Below, in pieces: positions 13,597 through 24,587 of a stretch of DNA of 64,000 nt. This DNA is from Nissolia schottii (lineage: Eukaryota > Streptophyta > Magnoliopsida > Fabales > Fabaceae). The notes beneath the pieces are model-generated. The model did no database searches, was not told where the DNA came from, and worked only from the letters and a program-made list of their open reading frames with translations. Where the stretch lies: assembly GCA_003254905.1 (NCBI GenBank), contig QANU01099983.1, positions 124,001-188,000 on the forward strand, read 5' to 3'. Position 1 is the first letter of the stretch; each line of letters starts with the position of its first letter. Both the position numbers and the translations under genes were made by a program.

Positions 13597-13967
13597 NNNN
13601 NNNNNNNNNNNNNNNNNNNNNNNNNNNNNNNNNNNNNNNNNNNNNNNNNNNNNNNNNNNNNNNNNNNNNNNNNNNNNNNNNNNNNNNNNNNNNNNNNNNN
13701 NNNNNNNNNNNNNNNNNNNNNNNNNNNNNNNNNNNNNNNNNNNNNNNNNNNNNNNNNNNNNNNNNNNNNNNNNNNNNNNNNNNNNNNNNNNNNNNNNNNN
13801 NNNNNNNNNNNNNNNNNNNNNNNNNNNNNNNNNNNNNNNNNNNNNNNNNNNNNNNNNNNNNNNNNNNNNNNNNNNNNNNNNNNNNNNNNNNNNNNNNNNN
13901 NNNNNNNNNNNNNNNNNNNNNNNNNNNNNNNNNNNNNNNNNNNNNNNNNNNNNNNNNNNNNNNNNNN
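13597..13967. other. Assembly gap (371 N)
   Basis: All bases are N. The gap follows a TA run, a common cause of assembly failure. Any translation across it is meaningless. Confidence 0.99.
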
Positions 13968-16928
13968 TAAAGAGACAACAATGGTATGAGTTTCACAATA
14001 TTAAATAAATTTAGTCCAATGTGATACATAAAACATGAAACTCTCCCACTAATACACTATTCTTTTGTATTGACAATAATTGTTTTTTTTTTTTGTGCAC
14101 TAACAATAATTGTATGGAAAAGATATTTTAAATCCATAAAAAAATTGTAATCTACCTTTGCTGGGACTCTACTTATTTTGGGAGCAAAGTTTCCTCAATA
14201 TTATCTTTTATATTTTTTATTAACAAACTCTAATCCAAAATATTATTTAATGAAAAAAAAATGTAGAATCACTTGAAATATATTAAACGTCGAAAATACA
14301 ATTTTATAAAACCTATAATGTTGGTTTTAAATCACTGCTTCGAAAATATATCTTTATTAACCGTTACCTTTAATTTAAAATTATGCATACAAATGCTAAT
14401 ACTAATTAAAAAAAAATAAATGTTGAACTATCATAAAATTGTTGAGAATATGAAAGTATTTCTCGTGTTAAGCGCACAGTCGAAGGGATTTTATCTAACT
14501 TGAACATTATTATTTAAAAAAAAAATTAGGCACGGTCGGTTCGCAAAGGACTTGTTGTAGATAGGTGGCTACGTGGAGTATATATTGGTTTACTTAGAGA
14601 TGTTTTGAAGATAGGGTTTTGACTATGGTGGTTATTTTATATTCTTCTTTATATACAATTTTGTTATGCATATTTTTTTGTTGTATTTTATGGCCACCAA
14701 GTATATTTAAGATTCTTCTCATATGGAGTAAAAAAAAGAATATTTAAGATTCTCTTTTTATGTTTAAGTATACAATACCTGGCTGTGGCTGTTTTGAATG
14801 GGTTCCATCGTGTCCCACCAAGCATGAAAAAAAAATGAAAAATTTCGTTTAATATATATCTTTGAGTTTATCGATATTTAGTTAGTTTAAATGTTTTAAC
14901 ACTTATTTTTGTTAAATATATTCATGTATTCAAATTTTATGGGTAAGAAAACAAATATTGAGAAAATTTTATCTTATAATAAGTCCGTTCACTTAGAACA
15001 AGTCAATTAAGGGGGTTTGATAAACTTTAAATATTGATAATTTTAATAAAAGAAAATAAAGTTCATCTTCGATTTTTTAGGTAAACTCATTCCCCCCCTC
15101 ACCATCGGTTTTATTCTCAAGGAACAAGTTACTTTTCACAAATCTCCATCCAATATATGTGAAATAGAGTAGGATTTAGGATTATGTGCATATATGTGAG
15201 CATTGGCGAAAAATGATTTTTCCTTAAAGTAAGCACATGATATTCAAAAGGAAAATATAACTGAAATAATAAGACGATATAAACAAAATGGTATGAAAAA
15301 TAATTACTCTAGCTTAAAACTAAACAATTTTTTAAACAAATTATATAATCATGTACTTCTTAACATAAAAACTGCACCTTTTATTAGTATATTTTATAAT
15401 TTTTCCCATATATCCAAAATTTTACTACTTGCCTTTTATTGGTTTATTATAGTATTTATTTAATTAGAAGCGTGTGTGGCTTGTTTCCTTCCACTTTTTT
15501 AAACTTATTTTTGTTTCAATTATTAAAGAGACCAATGAAATCAGCATATATGTGACTACTAAACTATGCATCGGAACAGGGATCATATAAACCCAGCCAG
15601 CTGACGGTTAACTTGGTTCGAAGTATGTTTTAGACTTTCGTTGATCTTTAGTTTTTAATATTAAAAATAATTTTATGTCAATTTTTTAATAATTACAATA
15701 AGTTTATTTTATTTTTTATTTTACAATGAGAGTCATTTGTCAAAATGTCTTATTTTTAGTGCATGGAAAAATTATATATTAATTAAATAGCAAATTAGTG
15801 GAGAAGACATTTTTTTTATTGATGTGGAGAAGACTTCTGTTTGAAGAATTTACAAGAGGTTATAAGTTTTTACCTTTAATGTTATAGTCTTACTACTAGT
15901 AATAATAATAAATAATACTAATACTAATAATAATAATAATGTACTTAAGTCAGAAAAAAGAGACATGTTTCTCTTTTAATATGGATGCACTTTAATTTTT
16001 GTAAATATTTAACTTATTTTATCAATTACTTTTTTTTATTGCTATGATAATTTAGGTTTATAATATTGCTAATTTAAATTGAGAAGTATGAGATGCTAGA
16101 AACCAAGAGTAGTTTTACCAATTAGATTGCTATCTAAAGAAAAGTGCTATATATGTAGTCAAAATATTTGGTAAGAATTTAAGTGTCAAATACTGTCAAA
16201 ATAATGTGATTAATTAGTTTTGTCAATTAGGTTACAGAGAAAATACAATATTTGAACTTTTGTTCAATTTTGCATTATACGTAGAGTTTAGGATAGCGTT
16301 AGAAAAAAGAAGAAGAAAAAATAAAGGAAAAAAAGAGAGTTATAGACTAGTCTCATCTATAACAACAAAATTATGCAACAAACTATAGTATCGATAATGA
16401 ATTACAATGATACTGATTGGTTGGTTCAAAGTCATAATTATCCGTGATTAGTTTCAAATAACGTACTACTACTAGTTGGCATTGATTAATTAAGATCATT
16501 GACCTATTATATATATAGGAGTATGATGCATTCTGGCACAAAAGGAATGTTGACAAACTATTGCTTTATAATTGTGTTTGTTAGAAATTGGTGAAACTAT
16601 TACAAATAGAGTTAGGTTATATATACTTGATGAAGATTAGACAAGTGTTGACTCATTATTCATATGTACTAGGCTTGGCAACTTTATTGGCACAGGCAGA
16701 TACAGGCAGGAAATAATACATGTGACGGAATGAATACGGGGGGAATTATTTTTCTCCTAGAGTAATTTGGGAATGAATATTTTTAATACTCGCTTGTTAA
16801 ATGGGCAGAAGGTGAGAGTGATTTTTTTCGATGTTCATAGGTGTTAATATATTAAATGCCAAAAATAATCTTATAAATTAATCATTTTTATAACTTTAAC
16901 TAAAACTCTTGAAATATAGGAATATTAA
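13968..16928. other. AT-rich spacer
   Basis: I find no supported gene. It contains an interrupted AAT-type microsatellite around 15898-15942 and other low-complexity A/T tracts. Confidence 0.55.
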
Positions 16929-16937
16929 TAATATGAA

Positions 16938-17908
16938 GGTTTAATTAAGTTTTTAACCCCCTGTAAAATTGAAAAGTTTGGTTTTAGTCCCTCAGTGAAA
17001 TTTTTAGTCCCTGTAAAATTTTGAAATTTGATTTTGGTCCCTGTGGATGGCTGAGGTTAATGGTGATGACGTGACCATTAGTAGGCGCTGACGTGGCATG
17101 CCACGTGGGATAGCTTGGAATTAAAAAAAAATTAGCCTATGACCCGACCTGGTTTCACTGGATCTGACCCGATTTCATTTTTTTTAAAAAAAAAACCTAG
17201 TGCTCATCGATGAAGGAGCAGTTGGCCGAATTGTAGAGAGGGTAAGACTCATCCCAAACCGAGTGCCCATCGAACACGTCGCATCCATCGCCGCCTCGCC
17301 CCAGAAACTCGAGCGCCGGGAGCCGCGACGATGGAGAGGAGGGAACGGTGAGACCGAGCAAGTTGGTGCCCCAAGAGCGGAGTCCCCTGTAATCGACGTA
17401 GAGGAAGCAGCCGAGGAACAAGAGGATGGTTAGCAAGAAGAAGCTGGCGATGCCCAAAGAAGGCTCGAGGGTTGAGGCGCTTGAACTTCTTGAGGAAATC
17501 AAAGTGGGCGGTGGCGGAGTAGTGTGCCTTGGTCATCTCGTTCTCATTGGGAGGAACATTCGGGTATTGGGTGGTTTCCAGAAGAAGAAGAAGCTAAAGG
17601 GGCATTGATGGCAGAAAACTTGATGAGGGATGACGACGGGGATTTGGGGATAGGGTTTTTGGGGGATTTAGGTTTTTTTAAAAAAAAATGAAATCGGGTC
17701 GGGCCATGGGCTAAGTTTTTTTTTAATTCCAAGTTATCCCACGTGGCACGCCACGTCAGCGCCTACTAACGGCTACGTCATCATCGTTAACCTTAGCCAT
17801 CCACAGGGACCAATATCAAACTTCAAAATTTTACAGGGACTAAAAATTTTACTGAGGAACTAAAACCAAACTTTTTAATTTTACAGGGACTAAAAACTTA
17901 ATTAACCC
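16938..17908. mobile_element. Pack-MULE: non-autonomous Mutator-like element with captured gene piece
   Basis: A 971-bp element with long terminal inverted repeats: left 16938 to about 17190 and right about 17660 to 17908. The left end is GGTTTAATTAAGTTTTT and the reverse complement of the right end is GGGTTAATTAAGTTTTT; the two arms then match with scattered differences for about 250 bp, including the shared GCTGACGTGGC and CCACGTGGGATA blocks. The element is flanked by a 9-bp duplication with one mismatch, TAATATGAA (16929-16937) and TAATATTAA (17909-17917). Long inverted ends plus a 9-bp duplication are the hallmark of Mutator-like elements. There is no transposase. The GC-rich interior is a fragment of a cell-wall gene, so it is best called a Pack-MULE. 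Confidence 0.85.
17197..17536 (-). pseudogene. Captured 5' fragment of a TBL (DUF231) gene inside the MULE
   Basis: On the minus strand an ATG at 17536 opens a short cytosolic part (MTKAHYSATAHFDFLKKFKR). After a small indel near 17460 the frame changes and gives a membrane segment (IASFFLLTILLFLGCFLYV), then a linker, then GDGCDVFDG, VWDESYPLYNS and CSFIDEH. That order (short N-terminus, one membrane helix, then the Cys-Asp-x-Phe-x-Gly..Trp-Asp..Tyr-Pro-Leu-Tyr block) matches the start of trichome-birefringence-like proteins, which O-acetylate wall polysaccharides in the Golgi. The GDS and DxxH catalytic parts are absent because the fragment ends at the left inverted repeat. It is markedly more GC-rich than its surroundings. 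I am fairly sure of the family, less of the source gene. Confidence 0.65.
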
Positions 17909-17917
17909 TAATATTAA

Positions 17918-18345
17918 TATACTATGGTTATATTTAACTAAGAATAAGTTATGTGTCTCACTAGTTTTAATTATTTATTATTTTAAATTTAAAAATAAAT
18001 AATTATCGTCAAAATACAAAGATATATTGATATATTTATAAAAACTTAAACACCAAAAGAAGAACCAATATGTAAACATAACTCTTTCATATTATTTTTA
18101 AACAGGAGAAAGTCTTGATTTTTTATGCCAGTATTAATTTTTAAGACACTGCAAGGAGGGGAAAAAGCAGATTATTTTTTCTGCCATATACGTTTAACTT
18201 AATTAAAAAAAAAATCATGGCTTTAAGTCTTAGTTTTTTGGAAACTTTTTTCACCTCTTAAATTCAGTTAAAAAGATAATTAAAAAAGAAAGAAAGAAAA
18301 GATTAACCTTTTTTTCTCATTAAAAAAAAAGAAACTTAACCAACA
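17918..18345. other. AT-rich spacer
   Basis: No supported gene or repeat is visible; A/T homopolymer tracts dominate. Confidence 0.55.
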
Positions 18346-18517
18346 GGGATTGATCTGAGTATTAAACGACTTGGTATCGCTTAAGTAGGTCTCAAGTTCG
18401 AGACCTTGTATACGCAGTTATTCTCGCTGAGAGACTCACCCGCCATAGCCAGGTGCGCGACCCCGATCAACCCAAATTAATTAAGGCGAAGATTTGAAAC
18501 TGAGCGGACAAACCAAA
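18346..18517 (+). repeat. SINE-like tRNA-derived repeat
   Basis: The segment begins GGGATTGATCTGAG and has a box-B-like motif AAGTTCGAGACC at 18394-18405, close to the RNA polymerase III consensus GGTTCGANNCC. It is followed by a GC-richer body and an A-rich tail (ACCAAAAAAATAAAAAAGG). It is not a tRNA gene because no cloverleaf arms can be drawn. No clear target duplication was seen. Confidence 0.45.
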
Positions 18518-19571
18518 AAAATAAAAAAGGACGTTACTTGTTGAATATGGATAAGTTCTGAGATCTTTTTCTACTTTAGTAATAAGAGGATGCGTTTAAT
18601 CATAAGCAAAAGGTACTACAATGCTTATTAGAAATGTGTGTTAAGAGAATAGAAAGGGGGGATCATATAAATTTTAGTAACTTGACCCTTTACATAAATC
18701 CATTTACAATTCAATTTCACTTTTATTAGAAATTATCTAATAATATTACCGGGGCTACATTTGAAAGGAAGCCCTTCATCATGCACAAGTTATTGCAATA
18801 GAGAGTGGCAGTGATCTTCTAAGCCAGAGAGGCAATTTAGGAATTAAGTTAATCAATGCACATGTTACAAAGCATTGTAAAGAGCTTTTTTCAATTGTTT
18901 TATGAGGTAAATATCTCATCTAATTTTTTTATTTTATTATTATTTTATGATTTAATATAACATATTAATGGTTATATGATCTAATGTGATAGTTAATATT
19001 TTTCAAGACAATTTTTGTAAAGTAATATATTATAAACTCAAATAGTTTGTAAATCTCTTATAAATTGATTCAATAATTTAACTAATGAAAAATTTATCAT
19101 ATCATATAAAATATGAAATGATAACAAAATTCGATGAATTTAATTATAAAAAATGTCATAAATAAAAGAAATTAGTAGGATACAGTTTTTGCGACCACTC
19201 ATTCTAAAATCGTGAACACACCCCCTCCCATTTATTTTGTTAGCTTTTGTGAGCACGATTGTAACACGTACAGGTGACAAGACTCACTTCTGTCAAGTAT
19301 GCACCAAAAAGGGAACGGGGTGCATACTTGTAGCATCAGCCTCTTTGCAATGGTGGTTCTGAATCTTTGATGATTCTACAAACGAATCCAGTGCCTCTAA
19401 AAACTGCATGATACTCACTGAACAAAGAGATTTTATGAATCAAGGTCTTTACAGCATGAGGAGTTTTGTATCACCCAGTCAATGCGTGGGAAAATCAATA
19501 ACTAAGAATCCAATTCAAGAGAGAAAAAAAAATTAAGAAAGAAGCATACTTTTAAAACTATTGAGACCTAA
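18518..19571. other. AT-rich spacer downstream of the receptor-like kinase
   Basis: No supported gene. Bases 19200-19560 are less AT-rich and may belong to the 3' flank of the kinase gene. Confidence 0.45.
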
Positions 19572-19800
19572 CCAACACATAGTTGGTCAAAGTGGTAAGG
19601 GCTCTTTTCCCTTAATTAGTGGTTTCGCGTTCAAAATCTAGACATGGAATAACAAGTGTCGGGAGAGCCATAACCCTATTTAGTGGTTTCGAGTTCAAGA
19701 TCCTAGACATGGAATAACAAGTGTCGGGAGAGCCATAACCCTATTAGACCTCGAATTCTAGATAGGATTACCTCCGGTGAGAGGACACCGAGAAACCAAA
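19572..19800 (+). repeat. SINE-like repeat with internally duplicated body
   Basis: A-box-like TTGGTCAAAGTGGTAAGG is followed by a B-box-like GCGTTCAAAATC and, 64 bases later, a second copy GAGTTCAAGATCC. The bodies 19617-19680 and 19681-19745 are a tandem duplication differing by a few substitutions and one indel; each contains CTAGACATGGAATAACAAG. The repeat ends near GGACACCGAGAAACC, only 25 bases beyond the kinase stop codon, so it probably lies in or beside that gene's 3' UTR. Confidence 0.5.
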
Positions 19801-19824
19801 ATCAAAAATGGTTACCAATTTGTG

Positions 19825-21940
19825 TCATATGCTCGAGTGTTCTTCCCTTGGAAAGCTTTGAACCGTGTCGGACCATCGACCCGGGGAGTGATCACTACTG
19901 TTATTGGACGAAACCTGAGCTTCCCCTCTCGCGTCTCGGATCATCTTCAACACCTCCCTCATGGTAGGCCTGCCCTCCGGCACGAGCGAGACGCAAGCCA
20001 TTGCAATGTTCAATAGAGCCTGAAGCTTCTCTTCTGAAGCTTCATTGCCCGAGGAAGGATCGTCTCCTGACTCGGTCTCCTCCTCGCGCACCGACCTAAC
20101 CCATCTTGGAATATCCGAGCCGTGTTCTTGGACAAGGTCTTGGAAGGGCGTTTTCCCTGTCAAAAGCTCGAGAAGGAGGACGCCAAAGCTGTACACATCG
20201 GCCGGCTGAGTGTGAGATCTCTGGAAGCTCCGGCATTCCGGTGCTCTGTAGAATAAAGAAGTGGCGCTCGGTTCGTCGATTGAGTCAGGGTTGAGGAACA
20301 TGGTGAGGCCATAGTCGGTTAGGCAGGACTCGAAATCCGAACCTAACAAGACATTGGAAGACTTGAGGTTTCCATGAGTCAGGCCAGGGTTCTGGTGGAT
20401 ATAGAGGAGGCCGGTGGCAAGATCTTCGGCGATTTTAAGGCATGATGTCCAGTGAAGAGGCTTTCCTCCACCAGAAGTTTTTGATCCTGCATTTCAGCCA
20501 TGATAACAAACCTTAAGATGCAGCATAGTATTGTGTCTATTTACTTATTAAATGACATAATGAAATAGTTGTCATGAAATAGTATTTAGCACATATGGCA
20601 TCCCTTAGAATGCTATCTTAATTCAAAATTCTGATTCTGCCCAACAATCAAATGACAAATTCAAACACTTTCAATCACATCATGAAAATATGTCCTTTTT
20701 ATTATTATTATTATTATTATAGTTCTTGAATTTTATTTTATTAATCATGCCCAAAGAGGGTAAATGAGACACATCCCCAGATCACCTAGAACCACCGAGA
20801 CCCAACAATGCTTGGCAAGACGCAGAACTAAAATTAACAGGCATAGCCTCAGGTAACTCAAAACATGTTCCTATAAGTTGGAAGAATCACTTGGAACTAA
20901 AATCACTTTGGTATGCATGCATGAAGACTAATAAAAGTTCACAAGGATTTAATAGTAGAAAAATCAAAAAAGCACAGTTGAAGATATTCACGTGAGGATC
21001 TTGGAAATTGGAATCATTGACTATACTTTCAATCAAAACTTGGGGATAATGATTCCAACATTATTTCAAAGAGAAAAAAGAAAGCCAATACTTTTTGAAT
21101 TGTTTAAATATATGCTCTCTACAAAGAGAAGGTATGGTATCTCATCCTTTATATGTAGATGTGAACAAGGGGGGTGTTCCATGAGAATAATGCTACTGGC
21201 ACATATGCTTTTTTTCCACAAATACTCAAGACACCTTTTCCTCCCTATTATTCCATTAGTGGTGTTGCATTATCAAATATCAAGCATAAGATTAACGCTT
21301 TTTCTTTCATTTATCTACATATAATATGGCAGCTTTTAAGCAGTTAGGGACACACTTTTGTTGTATCCAACAGCTAGAATTCCCATAAAGAGTTAGGGAA
21401 GGGCTCATGATTGGTTATTAAAAGTGACAATTATAGACCAAGAAATCAAATTTATCATGCTCAAAAGACCAATGGTAAAACTAAACTTTTTATTATCGGA
21501 ATGAACATTTTAGTTACTCCATCAACTGTGTCATGGTATTTTAAAATATAAAATACTACTTTTAATAACAACTTTAAATTTAAATACCCACAATGAACCT
21601 TCATAAATTGCAGTTCTGCCATTTATCAATCCAGCAGCCAGGTGGCAGCAATACAAGCAACCATGGGATAAGGGAACAGAGAGTGAGAGATTTTCTGATA
21701 GTATTATGAAATTCTAAACAACATAAAGACTTAGCATATAAAAATTTTCAATTAATTTGTACACCAATTTATGAAACATTTTTTAAGGAATTCACTAAGA
21801 TGTACTTAAATATTGGTTAAAAGTAAATTCTAACTTTTTCTGGATTAATACTTTGGCACATTTCATTGTTTTGTTTTTTTTTCTTATTAGTAACATCGAC
21901 TAACCTAACTCAGAGTATTATAATTGTCTCTGCTAACACA

Positions 21941-21974
<34 letters not shown>

Positions 21975-24587
21975 CTATGGTTTAATTTGACACAAGAAAA
22001 TTCAAATTAGAGCACTGTAGAAGTACATGGTCATGGTGGCATAGTATAGGCCCAAAAAAAAAAAAAACTCATTCAACTCTCTTTTTAATATTTTGAGATG
22101 GACAGCACTAACATGGGGGTCAAGGGTCATAAATGAGTTGTCAATTTGAGATAGCACACATCTTTATAAAGTCTGAAATCACAATAAACAATTCGACAGG
22201 GAAAGCAACAAACACCCTATTGTCCTTATTTAACTAAGATCTAAACGAGAGGGAAATACTTGAGTGCACTTGTGGTATATAATTGGATATATGAGAAGGC
22301 TCCATATTATTAACAAAAGATAATAAACTTTTAGGTCACTCTCACCCCTTACTTTTTCATGCTCAATACACGCACATATTGTATTAGTTTATTTATATGA
22401 CTTTAAAATAAATCACCATCCACGCACGACCACATATTCCAACCCCTTCTGTTAACCAAAAACACAACATTGCAACCAAACCAAACAATGATAAAACTAA
22501 CATGTCAAGGAACACACGCCTCATAAGCCAGTCGGCACTTTTCAATGCAACCAAACCTTGTGGCATATTCTGGCTAATGCTAACATGATCACATTAAAAT
22601 TATCAGCACTCTTAATCAAAATTATTGAAATTCTTTACAAATTTTAATAATTCTACGTTTGTAAAGAGGAAAAAAAAAACGCCAATGACATGCATCACAC
22701 TTTTTTTTTCTTCCTTTTCTTAAGGGAAAATCAAATAATCAATCAATAAAGAATCATAAACACTAGTCAAGCCAAATTAACCTAACAAATTGTAAGTGGG
22801 GACGCATGTGTGCATAAGGAGGAATTCTCCTTTGATGATAGGTTGCGAAGGTACTAGATATGTGACAGGGGACAGAGACAGAGAAAATACTTGTTTCTTC
22901 ATATCCTAATTCTGTGTTTTAAGACAAAAAAATTTTGCCTCCTCTATCTCAGCTTTAATGAAATATAAAAAATACAAGAATTTTTTTATCATTATGTGTC
23001 TCTGTATTCTTATCTTATCTCTGATACTAAATGCAGTCAGTGCAACATGTTGGATATCCTCTAGAACATGTCAATGTCAATCCGTGTGCGGCCAAAAACA
23101 CATCCAACATGACGTTACTTGACTAGACAAGAATTTATACTGTGCATGTAAAAGGAAAAGTGGTTGATGAATCTACTACTAATTAAGAATAGAGAGCATT
23201 ACTTACCATGAATTAGGGAGAAGAGGCTGCCATTAGGGAAATAATCATAGACAAGAAGCCTTTCCTCCTTAGCCTGAAAATAAGCCCTGAGTGGGACCAA
23301 GTTAGGGTGCCTTAATCTCCCAAGAACCTCAATCTGAGCCTTGAATTCATCCAACCCAGGGTGCCTAGCATCCTTAAGCCTCTTCACAGTCACAATGAAG
23401 CCTGATTCCATAACTGCCTTATATGTACTTCCCACAATGCCCCTCCCAAGTGTCTCAGCAGAAGCCTTAAGCAAATCCTCCAAAGTATAACTCATCTCTC
23501 TATCCCCTGCTCCGCAGAACACCAACTTCCCTAGACCCTCACTCTCCCATGCAAAACCCCCTTGTTTAGATTCATTATTACCACTTCTGCCACCGCCATC
23601 GCGACTGCCGCTAACACCTCCTTCTCCACCGCCGACGCCGCCAATTTCTCCTTCCTCGACACTTCCAACACCTTTCCTTCTCCTCCCGGAACCCACATTC
23701 TTCCTACGGATCCTGAAAACGATTAAGAACAACAGAACAGAGCATATGAGCAATAAGACGATGCCGCCGACGCTGCCGCCGATAATCTTGATCAATTTCT
23801 TGCGTTTTGATGAATTTTGTGTGGTTTTTGTTGTTGTGGTTGCTCCGGGGTTCATGGGAAAACTGGGGCTCATTGAAGGAGGCAAAACGGCGCCGTTTTT
23901 GCACGGAACGCGGATCTGTTCGCCGCAGAGTCCTTTATTGCCGGAGAACGACGACGCGTTGAACCGAACCAGCGCCGGAGTCGCCGGGATCTCGCCGGAG
24001 AGGTGGTTGTTGGAGAAGTTCAGGTACCGGAGGCTCGTCTGATTGAACCCCGGGATCGCTCCGGTGAAGAGGTTGTCCTGTAAATAGAGGACGTGGAGTC
24101 GCCGGAGCTTCAGCAACGACGCCGGAATCTCGCCGGAGATTCTGTTCCCGGAAAAAACCACGACCTTGACGCGGTGGAGATTTGAAATAGAGGATGGGAA
24201 CTCGCCGGAGAAGTTGTTGTCGTTGAGGTAAATGGATTTGAGGTTGACCAGGCCGGAAAGTTCTGGAATCTGGCCGGAGAGTGAGTTCCCCTTGAAGCTG
24301 AGGACTCTGAGCTGATCCAACCGGTTGAGGATCTTCGCTTCGAGTGTTCCGGTGAGGTTGGAATGTTCTAGAACGAGCTTCCGAACCCTCCCGTTGAAGC
24401 AGTCCCTGACACCTTCCCACGTGCAGACGTCGCTCCCTCCTCGCCATGGAAGCTTGTCGAAGGAATCTATGGAGGATTTCAGCGCCAGAAGCGCTTGTGA
24501 ATCGTCCTCTGAAGCTGCGGTTTGAGAAAGAAAACAGAGCACAGTAATAACCAAAACAGGGGAGAAAACAGAGGATCTTCCTCCCAT
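19825..24587 (-). CDS. LRR receptor-like pseudokinase (At1g60630-like)
   Basis: Two exons, 24587-23207 and 20486-19825, join in phase to give about 680 residues. A signal peptide (1 to ~26) precedes an LRR N-cap ([14 protein letters not shown]) and about five LRRs with [19 protein letters not shown] and [19 protein letters not shown] membrane helix ([20 protein letters not shown]) lies near 265-292, then a kinase-like domain from about 370. The Gly loop ([13 protein letters not shown]) and the VTVKRLK lysine are kept. However the catalytic HRD is HGN ([10 protein letters not shown]) and DFG is DYG, so phosphotransfer is unlikely; it probably works as a plasma-membrane co-receptor or scaffold. 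Ectodomain and kinase changes match what I recall of the Arabidopsis inactive RLK At1g60630. The single 2.7-kb intron splits the kinase domain after FSLIHG. Confidence 0.95.
20487..23206 (-). other. Long intron of the receptor-like pseudokinase
   Basis: The donor is CATG/GTAAGT (minus strand, 23207/23206) and the acceptor is TGCAG/GATC at 20487. At 2720 bases it is long for a plant RLK of this type. It contains a TTA microsatellite (~20699-20720) and a TA run (~21944-21971) but no transposon I could delimit and no credible gene. Confidence 0.75.

Noticed and set aside
13497-14029. Open frames of ~160 residues on both strands around the gap
   Set aside because: They consist of translated N bases and a TA microsatellite.
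17200-17433. Plus-strand frame of 77 residues in the MULE
   Set aside because: It is antisense to the TBL fragment, which explains the composition better.
18394-18405. Possible tRNA gene because of GTTCGAGACC
   Set aside because: No acceptor stem, anticodon arm or correct spacing; fits a SINE-type B box instead.
20992-21324. 110-residue plus-strand frame in the kinase intron
   Set aside because: AT-rich composition, no motif, lies inside a well-supported intron.
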